The translations under genes and the position numbers were made by a program. Source: an uncultured Sphingomonas sp. (lineage in GTDB: Bacteria > Pseudomonadota > Alphaproteobacteria > Sphingomonadales > Sphingomonadaceae). Taken from it: a stretch of DNA of 5,856 nt. The first letter of the stretch is position 1; each line of letters begins with the position of its first letter. The DNA lies in contig CAMPJH010000105.1 of the NCBI GenBank assembly GCA_946886845.1, positions 1-5,856 of the forward strand, written 5' to 3'. Under the pieces are notes generated by a model. The model was not told where the DNA came from. It ran no database searches and saw only the letters and a list, made by a program, of their open reading frames with translations. Shown in pieces: positions 1 through 5,856 of this stretch.

Positions 1-54
1 GAGCTGGCGCGCGCGCTGGCCTACGATCTGGCGAAGGCGGCGTACAAGCTGTGA
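1..54 (+). CDS. 3' end of an unidentified upstream gene (partial)
   Basis: The first frame is open from base 1 and ends in TGA at 52-54, giving the 17-residue tail [17 protein letters not shown]. Codon choice (GCG, CTG, CGC, AAG) matches the genes downstream, which supports it being real coding sequence. In most alphaproteobacteria rpsB (30S protein S2) sits directly upstream of tsf, so rpsB is the synteny guess. However, S2 proteins of this group, as I remember them, usually end in an acidic Ala/Glu-rich tail. This lysine-ending, amphipathic helix-like tail does not resemble that. I therefore give no product name. The gene ends 122 bases before the tsf start, with a palindromic repeat between them. 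Confidence 0.55.
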   Translation, partial: ELARALAYDLAKAAYKL

Positions 55-71
55 GGAAGCGCTGCTTCATA

Positions 72-160
72 CCCCTCCCGCTTGCGGGAGGGGCTAGAGG
101 TGGGCAAGTGGGCCGGCCCGAGAGAGGCCCACCCCCGGCCCCTCCCGCAGGCGGGAGGGG
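72..160. repeat. REP-like nested palindromic repeat pair in the tsf leader
   Basis: Two 34-base arms (72-105 and 127-160) are inverted copies of each other, agreeing at 30 of 34 positions, with a 21-base spacer. Each arm also contains its own perfect hairpin. In the first, CCCCTCCCGC at 72-81 pairs with GCGGGAGGGG at 84-93 around TT. In the second, the same stems lie at 139-148 and 151-160 around AG. The spacer carries a further palindrome, GGGCCGGCCC, at 110-119. The transcript could therefore fold either as two small hairpins or as one long cruciform-like stem. The organisation resembles bacterial REP/BIME doublets, non-coding elements that spread through intergenic DNA. Neither stem is followed by a T tract, so these are not typical intrinsic terminators. 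The second arm ends five bases before the tsf ribosome binding site. Confidence 0.8.
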
Positions 161-165
161 AGCGA

Positions 166-170
166 AAGGA
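166..170 (+). promoter_or_regulatory. Ribosome binding site of tsf
   Basis: AAGGA, preceded by GCGA, lies six bases upstream of the ATG at 177, which is normal spacing. It fixes the tsf start, because the frame stays open upstream through the repeat (from 51) and could otherwise be mistaken for a 42-residue N-terminal extension. The purine-rich 3' strand of the second repeat hairpin ends at 160, directly before this site. Confidence 0.8.
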
Positions 171-176
171 ATAAAC

Positions 177-1121
177 ATGGCTGAGATCACCGCCGCCACC
201 GTGAAGGAACTTCGCGAGCGCACCGGCGCCGGCATGATGGACTGCAAGAAGGCGTTGGCTGAGACCGGCGGCGAAATGGAGGCTGCGGTCGACTGGCTGC
301 GTGCCAAGGGACTTGCCGCCGCCGCCAAGAAGGCCGGACGGACGGCCGCCGAAGGCCTGGTCGGAGTCGCCGTCGAAGGCACCCGCGGCGCCGTCGTCGA
401 GGTCAATTCGGAAACCGACTTCGTCGCCAAGAACGAGCAGTTCCAGGACTTCGTCCGCAACGTCGCCAAGATCGCGCTCGAGACCGGCGGCGACGTCGAG
501 GCGCTCGGCGCCGCCCAATATCCGGGCGGAGCAACGGTCGCTGAGGCGCTGACCGTCAACATCGCCTCGATCTGCGAGAACCAGTCGCTTCGGCGCGTCG
601 CCGTGCTGGAGGTCGGGCAGGGCGCAATCGTTTCTTACGTGCACAACGCCGTCGCCCCCGGGCTCGGCAAGATCGGCGTGCTGGTCGCGCTCGAGAGCGG
701 TGCGCCGGTCGAGACCCTGCAGGGCCTGGGCAAGCAGCTCGCCATGCACATCGCCGCCGCCAACCCGTTGGCGCTGACCGGCGACCAGCTCGACCCGGCG
801 CTGATCGAGCGCGAGCGCGCGATCGCGATTGAGAAAGCGAAGGAAAGCGGCAAGCCGCAGAATATCGCCGAGAAGATGGTCGAGGGCGGCCTTGCCAAGT
901 TCCGCAAGGAAAGCGCGCTTCTGTCGCAGCTGTTCGTCATGGACAATAAGACGCCGGTCGCGGACGTCGTTGCCACGGCCGCCAAGGAAGCCGGTGCCGG
1001 GATCGAGCTCGCCGCTTTCGTGCGGTTCCAGCTTGGCGAGGGCATCGAGAAAAAGCAGGACGACTTCGCCGCCGAGGTCGCCGCCGCCGCCGGGACGAAC
1101 AAGCCCGAACCGGTCGCCTGA
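177..1121 (+). CDS. tsf: Elongation factor Ts (EF-Ts)
   Basis: EF-Ts is the cytoplasmic nucleotide exchange factor that releases GDP from EF-Tu so it can rebind GTP and aminoacyl-tRNA. The 314-residue protein is complete. The N-terminal UBA-like domain that contacts EF-Tu carries the signature [20 protein letters not shown] at residues 8-27. The diagnostic [10 protein letters not shown] is at 80-89; its Asp-Phe pair is the element that intrudes near the EF-Tu magnesium site in the E. coli complex. HIAAANP at 191-197 belongs to the second core subdomain, and the C-terminal module runs through [11 protein letters not shown] (244-254) to [13 protein letters not shown]. The tail is short and Ala/Pro-rich. 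The length is close to the roughly 305-310 usual in alphaproteobacteria and well above E. coli's 283. The start is set by AAGGA six bases upstream and by the family's usual MAEIT-type N-terminus. A strong terminator follows, so tsf probably ends its own transcript. Confidence 0.98.
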   Translation: MAEITAATVKELRERTGAGMMDCKKALAETGGEMEAAVDWLRAKGLAAAAKKAGRTAAEGLVGVAVEGTRGAVVEVNSETDFVAKNEQFQDFVRNVAKIALETGGDVEALGAAQYPGGATVAEALTVNIASICENQSLRRVAVLEVGQGAIVSYVHNAVAPGLGKIGVLVALESGAPVETLQGLGKQLAMHIAAANPLALTGDQLDPALIERERAIAIEKAKESGKPQNIAEKMVEGGLAKFRKESALLSQLFVMDNKTPVADVVATAAKEAGAGIELAAFVRFQLGEGIEKKQDDFAAEVAAAAGTNKPEPVA

Positions 1122-1143
1122 CGACATAGGCAGTTGGAAAATG

Positions 1144-1179
1144 GGGCGGGCGCGCTAAAGCGTGTCCGCCCTTTTCTTT
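1144..1179 (+). terminator. Intrinsic terminator after tsf
   Basis: A 12-base-pair stem is formed by 1144-1155 (GGGCGGGCGCGC) and 1160-1171 (GCGTGTCCGCCC), with two G-U pairs and a four-base TAAA loop. It is followed immediately by TTTTCTTT at 1172-1179. A GC-rich stem with a directly adjacent T tract is the classical Rho-independent form. It lies 22 bases after the tsf stop and 24 bases before the pyrH ATG. It therefore separates tsf from the pyrH run, unless transcription reads through. Confidence 0.88.
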
Positions 1180-1186
1180 GACACTC

Positions 1187-1191
1187 AAGGA
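1187..1191 (+). promoter_or_regulatory. Probable ribosome binding site of pyrH
   Basis: AAGGA lies 12 bases upstream of the ATG at 1204, a rather long but usable spacing. It favours the ATG at 1204 over an in-frame GTG at 1162. That GTG lies inside the right arm of the terminator and would add 14 residues not expected in this family. A second short purine run, AGG at 1201-1203, touches the ATG and is too close to serve as the site. Confidence 0.55.
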
Positions 1192-1203
1192 CAGCCCGCC
1201 AGG

Positions 1204-1926
1204 ATGACCCGCCCGCGCTTCAATCGAATCCTGCTGAAGCTGTCGGGCGAAGCCCTGATGGGCAAAGAGCAGTTCGGGATCGATGCCGATGCTGTCGACG
1301 CACTGGCGCGAGAGGTCCTGGCGGCGCGGCAACACTGCCCGCAACTCTGTCTGGTGGTTGGCGGCGGCAATATCTTCCGCGGCATGGCGGCGGCAGCGAG
1401 GGGCTTTGACCGCGCCAGCGCCGATTACATGGGCATGCTGGCAACGGTGATGAACGCGCTGGCACTGCAGGGCGCGCTCGAAAAGCTTGGCGCCGAGACG
1501 CGCGTCCAGTCGGCGATCCCAATGGCCAGCGTCAGCGAACCCTATATTCGTCGCCGTGCCCTTCGGCACATCGAGAAGGGCAGGATCGTCCTGTTCGCCG
1601 CCGGCACCGGCAACCCCTATTTCACCACCGACACCGCGGCAGCACTTCGAGCCGCGGAAATGGGTTGCGACGCATTGTTCAAGGGAACCAGCGTCGACGG
1701 CATCTACACGGCCGATCCCAAAAAGGTCTCTGACGCCAAGCGCTACGACCATTTGAGCTTCAACCGAGTCCTTAGCGACAATCTCCAGATCATGGATGCG
1801 GCGGCCGTCGCTTTGTGTCGCGACAACGATATTCCGATCGTGGTCTTCAACATCCGCCAGCCGGGCAACCTCGCCGAGGTGCTGGCCGGACGCGGGACGG
1901 CAACGATCGTTCAGAACGAGGAGTAA
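1204..1926 (+). CDS. pyrH: UMP kinase
   Basis: PyrH phosphorylates UMP to UDP with ATP in the cytoplasm. This is the step that feeds UTP, CTP and UDP-sugar synthesis. The 240-residue protein is complete and of normal length for this amino acid kinase family hexamer. Visible motifs are the phosphate-binding [11 protein letters not shown] (10-20), the glycine-rich GGGNIFRG (53-60), the UMP-binding [15 protein letters not shown] (72-86), [11 protein letters not shown] (134-144), and [15 protein letters not shown] (160-174) in the ATP-binding lobe. The C-terminal part contains [15 protein letters not shown]. In Gram-negative bacteria this enzyme is typically activated by GTP and inhibited by UTP; nothing in the sequence shows that directly here. 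It is the first gene after the tsf terminator and is followed by frr after only three bases, the usual pyrH-frr pairing. I chose ATG 1204 because it gives a standard N-terminus leading straight into the first strand. Confidence 0.98.
   Translation: MTRPRFNRILLKLSGEALMGKEQFGIDADAVDALAREVLAARQHCPQLCLVVGGGNIFRGMAAAARGFDRASADYMGMLATVMNALALQGALEKLGAETRVQSAIPMASVSEPYIRRRALRHIEKGRIVLFAAGTGNPYFTTDTAAALRAAEMGCDALFKGTSVDGIYTADPKKVSDAKRYDHLSFNRVLSDNLQIMDAAAVALCRDNDIPIVVFNIRQPGNLAEVLAGRGTATIVQNEE
1918..1923 (+). promoter_or_regulatory. Ribosome binding site of frr inside the pyrH end
   Basis: GAGGAG forms the last two sense codons (Glu-Glu) of pyrH and stands six bases before the frr ATG at 1930. The pyrH stop TAA falls within the spacer. 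A ribosome finishing pyrH would sit on this site, so the two genes are probably translationally coupled. Confidence 0.85.
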
Positions 1927-1929
1927 GCG

Positions 1930-2490
1930 ATGACTGCGAGCATCGACAAATCGGACCTTCAGCGCCGGATGCACGGCGCGATGGAGGCGTTGAAGCACGA
2001 TCTTTCCGGCCTCCGCACGGGGCGCGCTTCAACCGCTCTGCTCGATACGATCCATGTCGAGGTCTATGGCGCCAACATGCCGCTGAACCAGGTGGCGACC
2101 GTGTCGGTGCCCGAGCCGCGCCTGCTGACCGTGCAGGTGTGGGACAAATCGAACGTGCAGCCGGTGGAAAAGGCGATCCGGTCGGCGAACCTGGGGCTCA
2201 ATCCGGTCACCGACGGCCAATTGATCCGGCTGCCGATTCCCGACCTTACCGAGGAGCGGCGCAAGGAGCTCGCCAAGCTGGTCGGCCAATATGCCGAGAA
2301 GGCGAAGATTGCCGTCCGCAACGTCCGCCGCGACGGGATGGAGCATCTCAAGCAGGACGAGCGCAAGCACGAGATCAGCGAGGACGAGCGCAAGCGGCTC
2401 GAGACCGAGGTGCAGAAGCTGACCGACGATACGATCAAGGACATCGACGGCCTCGCCGACTCAAAGGAGAAGGAAATCCTCGGCCAGTGA
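1930..2490 (+). CDS. frr: Ribosome recycling factor (RRF)
   Basis: RRF binds the post-termination 70S ribosome and, with EF-G and GTP, splits it into subunits for the next round of initiation. The complete 186-residue length matches the family (E. coli 185). The two-domain build is visible. A long helical domain I comes from both ends of the chain: residues 1-29 (with [10 protein letters not shown] at 25-34) and about 105-185, a highly charged Glu/Lys/Arg region. Domain II, a beta-rich insert at about 31-104, contains [19 protein letters not shown] and [16 protein letters not shown]. The conserved basic patch [11 protein letters not shown] (128-138) includes the arginines equivalent to E. coli Arg129, Arg132 and Arg133, used in binding 23S rRNA. 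A strong GAGGAG six bases upstream confirms the start. The stop overlaps the GTG start of uppS. Confidence 0.98.
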   Translation: MTASIDKSDLQRRMHGAMEALKHDLSGLRTGRASTALLDTIHVEVYGANMPLNQVATVSVPEPRLLTVQVWDKSNVQPVEKAIRSANLGLNPVTDGQLIRLPIPDLTEERRKELAKLVGQYAEKAKIAVRNVRRDGMEHLKQDERKHEISEDERKRLETEVQKLTDDTIKDIDGLADSKEKEILGQ

Positions 2491-3242
2491 CCTCCTCCAC
2501 GGCCGCTGAAACGGAGGGGGCAGCGGCGCTCGGCGGAAACGGCGCTGCCGTTCCGCGCCACGTCGCCATCATCATGGACGGCAACGGCCGCTGGGCGAAG
2601 CAGCGGGGGCTGCCCCGCGCCGCCGGGCACAAGGCCGGCGCCGAAGCGGTCCGCCGGACGCTGCAGGCCGCCGCCGACGCCGGTGTCGAAGTCCTGACGC
2701 TCTACGCGTTTTCATCGGAGAACTGGCGCCGCTCCGACGATGAGATCTCCGATCTCAAGGGGTTGATGCGCTATTACCTGGAGCGCGAACTCGGACGGCT
2801 GATGGACGAAGGCGTCCGGCTTCGGCTGATTGGCGACTATCGCGGGTTCGGCGCCGGCATGGCCCGCCAGCTCGAAGCTGCGGTCGAAAAGACGGCGGGC
2901 AACACGCGGCTCACGCTGGTCGTGGCGCTCAACTACGGTTCGCGTCGCGAGCTTGCCGACGCCGCTGCAAGGCTCGCGAAGAGGGCGGTCGCCGGCACGG
3001 TCGATCCGGACTCGATCGACGAAGCCGCCGTCGCCGCCGAGCTCGACACCGCCGGACTTCCCGATCCCGACCTGCTGATCCGGACCTCGGGCGAGGTGCG
3101 ACTGTCGAATTTCCTGCTGTGGCAGAGCGCCTACGCCGAGTTGCTGTTCACGCCGGTCCTCTGGCCGGACTTCGACGAGCCGGCGTTCCGAGACGCGCTC
3201 GAACACTATGCCGCGCGCCAGCGCCGGTTCGGCGGGCGATGA
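2487..3242 (+). CDS. uppS: Undecaprenyl diphosphate synthase (cis-prenyltransferase)
   Basis: UppS adds eight IPP units in cis to farnesyl diphosphate, giving the C55 undecaprenyl diphosphate that carries peptidoglycan and O-antigen units across the inner membrane. The 251-residue product carries the full signature set: [12 protein letters not shown] (25-36) with catalytic Asp31, the family His48, and LYAFSSENW (72-80). Also present is [14 protein letters not shown] (199-212), with Arg199, Arg205 and Ser207 for IPP binding and Glu218 for magnesium. All stand at a constant offset of +5 from E. coli numbering. The start is the GTG at 2487 in a GTGA overlap with frr. No other start codon lies in frame before the essential Asp31 motif, since the next ATG encodes Met30. 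The first 22 residues are a low-complexity Ala/Gly/Thr leader. Purine runs AAGGAG (2464-2469) and AAGGA (2470-2474) precede the GTG at long spacing, so coupling to frr is likely. Confidence 0.97.
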   Translation: MTSSTAAETEGAAALGGNGAAVPRHVAIIMDGNGRWAKQRGLPRAAGHKAGAEAVRRTLQAAADAGVEVLTLYAFSSENWRRSDDEISDLKGLMRYYLERELGRLMDEGVRLRLIGDYRGFGAGMARQLEAAVEKTAGNTRLTLVVALNYGSRRELADAAARLAKRAVAGTVDPDSIDEAAVAAELDTAGLPDPDLLIRTSGEVRLSNFLLWQSAYAELLFTPVLWPDFDEPAFRDALEHYAARQRRFGGR

Positions 3243-3871
3243 GCGAGCTCGTCGTCCGCTCCTTCGCGGCGGTCGTCATGATCGTCATCGCGCTCGTCGC
3301 GACGATGGAGGGCGGCTATGTCTTCGCGGTTCTCGCGGCGGCCGCGGCGACAGCGGTCTTCTACGAATGGACTCGGCTGGTCCGCGGCTGGGGGCCGGTT
3401 TGGTACGTCAGCGGCTTCGTCTACGCGCTTGCGGCCGCACTGGCGCTGCTGTGGGTCCGCGACCGCGCCGACAATGGCATTGCCCTGGTCTTTTGGGTGT
3501 TCGCCATCGTCTGGGCGACTGACATCGGCGCTTATTTCGCCGGTCGGGCGATCGGCGGCCCAAAACTGGCTCCGGCAATCAGCCCGGGAAAGACCTGGGC
3601 CGGATTCTACGGGGGAATCGTCGCGGCGACCATCGTCGCGGGCGCCTGGGCAATGTTCACCGGGCTCGATCCGGTCCTGCTCCTGCTGGCGCCTTTGTTC
3701 TCGGTCGCAGCCCAGGGCGGCGACCTGTTCGAAAGCTGGATGAAGCGGCGCGCAGGCGTGAAGGATTCGGGCCGCTTGCTCCCGGGGCACGGCGGGGTGT
3801 TCGACCGGCTCGATGGCTTGCTTCCGGTGGCGATCCTGACTGCCGCCAGCGTGCTTGCGGGCGTGGCATGA
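3239..3871 (+). CDS. cdsA: Phosphatidate cytidylyltransferase (CDP-diacylglycerol synthase), short form
   Basis: CdsA is an inner-membrane enzyme that joins CTP and phosphatidic acid to give CDP-diacylglycerol, the precursor of all major phospholipids. The C-terminal family signature is complete in residues 166-192: SWMKRR, then KDSG (175-178), LLPGHGGVFDR and Asp192. The earlier conserved region WATDIGAYFAGR (92-103) with SPGKTWAGFYGG (115-126) is also intact. I count about six or seven hydrophobic segments, near residues 7-22, 26-42, 54-73, 80-98, 122-140, 145-158 and 193-209. At 210 residues it is shorter than the usual 265-285. The N-terminus looks canonical up to YEWTRL (42-47), so the loss appears to be internal, soon after that point. 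The ATG overlaps the uppS stop (ATGA). Upstream in-frame sequence is the shadow of uppS and not membrane-like. No Shine-Dalgarno is evident, so translation probably depends on uppS. Confidence 0.95.
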   Translation: MSELVVRSFAAVVMIVIALVATMEGGYVFAVLAAAAATAVFYEWTRLVRGWGPVWYVSGFVYALAAALALLWVRDRADNGIALVFWVFAIVWATDIGAYFAGRAIGGPKLAPAISPGKTWAGFYGGIVAATIVAGAWAMFTGLDPVLLLLAPLFSVAAQGGDLFESWMKRRAGVKDSGRLLPGHGGVFDRLDGLLPVAILTAASVLAGVA

Positions 3872-5028
3872 AGCGCCGGATCGCGATTCTCGGAGCGACC
3901 GGCTCGGTCGGCCGATCGACCCTCGACCTGGTCGAACGCTCGCCGGAGCGATTCGAGGTCGTCGCGCTGACCGCCCAAAGCAACGTCGACGCCCTTGCTG
4001 AGGCCGCCCGCAGGACCGGGGCCAGGCTCGCGGTCGTCGCTGACGAAAGCTGCTTTGCCGACCTCGCGGACAAGCTTGAGGGTAGCGGCTGCCGAGCCGC
4101 CGCTGGCGCCGAGGGCCTGATCGAAGCCGCCGCCGGCGATGCCGACTGGGTGATGGCGGCGATCGTCGGCTGCGCCGGCCTGGTCCCGACCATGGCTGCG
4201 ATCGAAGCGGGCAAGACCGTGGCGCTGGCCAACAAGGAGGCGTTGGTCACCGCCGGCACGCTGATGACCGGCGCGGCTACCCGCAGCGGGGCGACCCTTC
4301 TGCCCGTCGACAGCGAGCATAATGCGATCTTCCAGTGCCTGGCCGGAAGCCGCGGCGAGGATGTCGCGCGCCTGGTCCTCACCGCGAGCGGCGGTCCGTT
4401 CCTCAACGCGTCGCTCGACCAGATGCGCGCTGCCAGCCCGGCGCAGGCGGTGGCGCATCCGAGGTGGTCGATGGGAGCGAAAATCTCGGTCGATTCTGCG
4501 ACCCTGATGAACAAGGGGCTGGAACTGATCGAGGCCCATCATTTGTTCGGGCTCGCGTCCGATCGTATCGACATCGTCGTCCATCCGCAGTCGGTCGTGC
4601 ATTCGCTGGTCGAGTTCGTCGACGGTTCGCTGCTCGCACAGCTCGGCAGCGCCGACATGCGGATCCCGATCGCCTTCACGCTCGCGTGGCCCGAGCGGAT
4701 GGAGACTCCGGCAGAGCGGCTGTCGTTGACCGATATCGCCAGGCTCGACTTCGAAGCCCCCGACATGCAGCGCTTCCCGGCGCTGCGGATCGCCCGCGAG
4801 GCGCTCGAGCGCGGCGGCTCGGCGGCAATTGTCCTCAATGCGGCCAATGAAGTCGCGGTCGAGGCGTTTCTCAACGGCCGGATCGGCTTTTGCGATATCG
4901 TTCGGCTTGTAGAGGAGGCGCTGGCTCAAATCGACGCCGCCGCCCCAAAGTCAGTGGCCGAAGTGGTTGCGCTGGACCTGGATGTGCGCGAACGGGCGCG
5001 GGCCATGATCGCCGAAAGCTGCTGCTGA
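3868..5028 (+). CDS. dxr: 1-deoxy-D-xylulose 5-phosphate reductoisomerase
   Basis: Dxr rearranges and reduces DXP to 2-C-methyl-D-erythritol 4-phosphate with NADPH and a divalent metal. It is the committed step of the MEP isoprenoid pathway and the target of fosmidomycin. The 386-residue protein is complete. The NADPH fold opens with AILGATGSVGRSTLDL (6-21), and LANKEALVTAG (120-130) is conserved. Metal ligands by alignment to E. coli are Asp148 and Glu150 in PVDSEHNAIFQ and Glu219 in NKGLELIEAHHLF (215-227). The substrate and flexible-loop residues Ser174, His197, Trp200 and Met202 (TASGGPF, HPRWSMG) and Asn215/Lys216 are present. The C-terminal helical domain includes VLNAANEVAVEAFL. The chain ends in Cys-Cys. 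The ATG overlaps the cdsA stop (ATGA) without a clear ribosome binding site. Its product feeds IPP supply for uppS two genes upstream. Confidence 0.98.
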   Translation: MKRRIAILGATGSVGRSTLDLVERSPERFEVVALTAQSNVDALAEAARRTGARLAVVADESCFADLADKLEGSGCRAAAGAEGLIEAAAGDADWVMAAIVGCAGLVPTMAAIEAGKTVALANKEALVTAGTLMTGAATRSGATLLPVDSEHNAIFQCLAGSRGEDVARLVLTASGGPFLNASLDQMRAASPAQAVAHPRWSMGAKISVDSATLMNKGLELIEAHHLFGLASDRIDIVVHPQSVVHSLVEFVDGSLLAQLGSADMRIPIAFTLAWPERMETPAERLSLTDIARLDFEAPDMQRFPALRIAREALERGGSAAIVLNAANEVAVEAFLNGRIGFCDIVRLVEEALAQIDAAAPKSVAEVVALDLDVRERARAMIAESCC

Positions 5029-5856
5029 TGCTCGACCAACCGCCACTGTGGCTGATCGCCATCGCCTTCGTCTGCATGATCGGACCGCTCGTGTTCTTCC
5101 ACGAACTTGGTCACTATGCCGTCGCGCGGCTGTTCGGGGTCGGCGCCGAGATCTTCTCGATCGGCTTCGGCCGCGAGATCGCCGGCTGGACCGACCGAAG
5201 CGGCACCCGCTGGAAGGTCGGCTGGCTGCCGCTGGGCGGCTACGTGCGCTTTGTCGACGACGAGCAGCAGGCCGGCGCCGCGGAAGGCACAAAGGCGGCA
5301 ACGAACCCCAGGAGCTTTGCCGGAAAGCCCGTCTGGCAGCGGTTCCTGATCGTGCTGGCGGGGCCGATGGCCAATTTCCTGCTCGCGATCATCATCTTTG
5401 CCGGCTTTTTCGCCGCCTTCGGAATGCCGCGCAGTGCGAATGTCGTCGCGGCTGTGCAGCAAGGAAGCGCCGCCGACGTGGCAGGATTGAGGGCAGGGGA
5501 TCGAATCGAGTCGGTCGCGGGCCAGGACACCGACAGCTTCGAGGACGTGCAGCGAATCGTCTCGCTTCGGCCCAACGAGGAGGTGACGATCCGGATTGTC
5601 CGCGACGGCAGATCGAGCGTCGTACGGACCAGGCTTGGAGTCCATGAAGAGCAGGACCGGTTCGGCCAAAAATACCGGCTCGGGCTTCTCGGCGTTTACA
5701 CCGCCGGTCGACAGCTCGAACGCGTCTCGGCACTCGAACTGCTTCCGGAAGCGACCGTCTTTACCTGGCAGCTGACCAGGGCGACCTTCGAAGGCGTGGT
5801 CCAGATCGTCACCGGCCGGCGGTCGGCCAAGGAGCTCGGCGGGCCGCTGAAGATTG
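5028..5856 (+). CDS. rseP: RseP/MmpA-type site-2 intramembrane zinc metalloprotease (3' end outside window)
   Basis: This inner-membrane protease cuts within the bilayer. E. coli RseP releases sigma-E from RseA, and Caulobacter MmpA degrades the PodJ fragment. The 276 codons present run off the window with no stop. The zinc motif HELGH (25-29) lies in the first transmembrane segment (about 8-28), followed by the family's FSIGFGREI (43-51) and WLPLGGYVRF (66-75). Next come FAGKPVWQRF (97-106), a second membrane segment with GPMANFLLAIIIF (112-124), and one PDZ domain (about 138-205, with AGLRAGDRIESV). The segment SAKELGGPLKI begins the conserved region before the third membrane helix. Only one PDZ precedes it, unlike the two in E. 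coli. The second zinc-site motif (LDG-type Asp) must lie beyond 5856. The ATG shares one base with the dxr stop (TGATG). The true substrate cannot be told from sequence. Confidence 0.96.
   Translation, partial: MLDQPPLWLIAIAFVCMIGPLVFFHELGHYAVARLFGVGAEIFSIGFGREIAGWTDRSGTRWKVGWLPLGGYVRFVDDEQQAGAAEGTKAATNPRSFAGKPVWQRFLIVLAGPMANFLLAIIIFAGFFAAFGMPRSANVVAAVQQGSAADVAGLRAGDRIESVAGQDTDSFEDVQRIVSLRPNEEVTIRIVRDGRSSVVRTRLGVHEEQDRFGQKYRLGLLGVYTAGRQLERVSALELLPEATVFTWQLTRATFEGVVQIVTGRRSAKELGGPLKI

Noticed and set aside
72..93. The first repeat hairpin as an intrinsic terminator of the upstream gene
   Set aside because: The stem is perfect, but it is followed by CTAGAGG instead of a T tract. The same unit recurs inverted 46 bases further on, so a repeat element explains it better. 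Some termination cannot be excluded.
51..176. A 42-residue N-terminal extension of tsf
   Set aside because: The translation is the Pro/Gly/Arg-rich readout of the palindromic repeat. The ATG at 177 has a good ribosome binding site and gives the standard EF-Ts N-terminus.
21..1127. A 368-codon open frame on the minus strand opposite tsf
   Set aside because: It is the antisense shadow of tsf in GC-rich DNA, where minus-strand stops are rare. It runs through both repeat hairpins and gives low-complexity Gly/Asp/Leu/Arg sequence with no recognisable domain. tsf is unambiguous on the plus strand.
1134..1161. TTGGAA (1134-1139) with TAAAGC (1156-1161) as a promoter in the tsf-pyrH gap
   Set aside because: The match is weak, and the proposed -10 lies in the loop and right arm of the terminator hairpin, which explains those bases better.
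1178..1206. TTGACA (1178-1183) as the -35 box of a pyrH promoter
   Set aside because: The hexamer is perfect, but at 16-18 base spacing the -10 position falls on the AGG-ATG of the pyrH start, with no TATAAT-like sequence. Transcription would begin inside the gene.
1815..2486. A long N-terminal extension of uppS that would cover all of frr in another frame
   Set aside because: The extra sequence is an Arg/Ala-rich frame shadow of frr without family similarity. The GTG at 2487 gives a protein of normal length.
3607..4929. A 440-codon open frame on the minus strand opposite cdsA and dxr
   Set aside because: The length is impressive, but the translation is an Arg/Asp/Gly-rich composition typical of antisense frames. 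It spans the junction of two well-identified genes whose conserved motifs fix the plus strand.

Overview
The window is ordinary core chromosome from a high-GC bacterium. It most likely comes from an alphaproteobacterium, and the Sphingomonadales are my best guess. The grounds are the gene order tsf-pyrH-frr-uppS-cdsA-dxr-rseP, the strong G/C preference at third codon positions, the alphaproteobacterial style of the proteins (314-residue EF-Ts, rseP with a single PDZ domain before the conserved GGP segment), and a GC-rich palindromic intergenic repeat of a kind I associate with sphingomonad genomes. The taxonomic call is inference, not a database result.

Layout, all genes on the + strand. Positions 1-54 hold the last 17 codons of an unidentified upstream gene; synteny predicts rpsB, but the tail does not look like it. 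Positions 55-176 are a leader dominated by a nested palindromic repeat (72-160). tsf (elongation factor Ts) follows at 177-1121 and is closed by a strong intrinsic terminator (1144-1179). After a short gap, six genes run almost without spacing: pyrH (1204-1926), frr (1930-2490), uppS (2487-3242), cdsA (3239-3871), dxr (3868-5028) and rseP (5028 to the window end, cut off). From frr onward every junction is a stop/start overlap (GTGA, ATGA, ATGA, TGATG), which points to one transcript and translational coupling.

Functionally the run joins translation to envelope building. EF-Ts recharges EF-Tu, and RRF (frr) recycles ribosomes. PyrH makes UDP, the precursor of UTP/CTP and of the UDP-sugars and CTP used in envelope synthesis. 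CdsA uses CTP to make CDP-diacylglycerol. Dxr commits carbon to the MEP isoprenoid pathway, whose product IPP is polymerised by UppS into the undecaprenyl carrier for peptidoglycan and O-antigen. RseP is an inner-membrane site-2 protease; in related genomes it is usually followed by bamA and lipid A genes.

I found no mobile element with a coding sequence, no CRISPR array, no tRNA or rRNA, and no sign of a previously undescribed system. The points worth a second look are the repeat pair in the tsf leader, the terminator with no visible promoter before pyrH, an internally short CdsA, and an anti-Shine-Dalgarno-like tract at the uppS start. No stretch longer than 300 bases lacks a gene.
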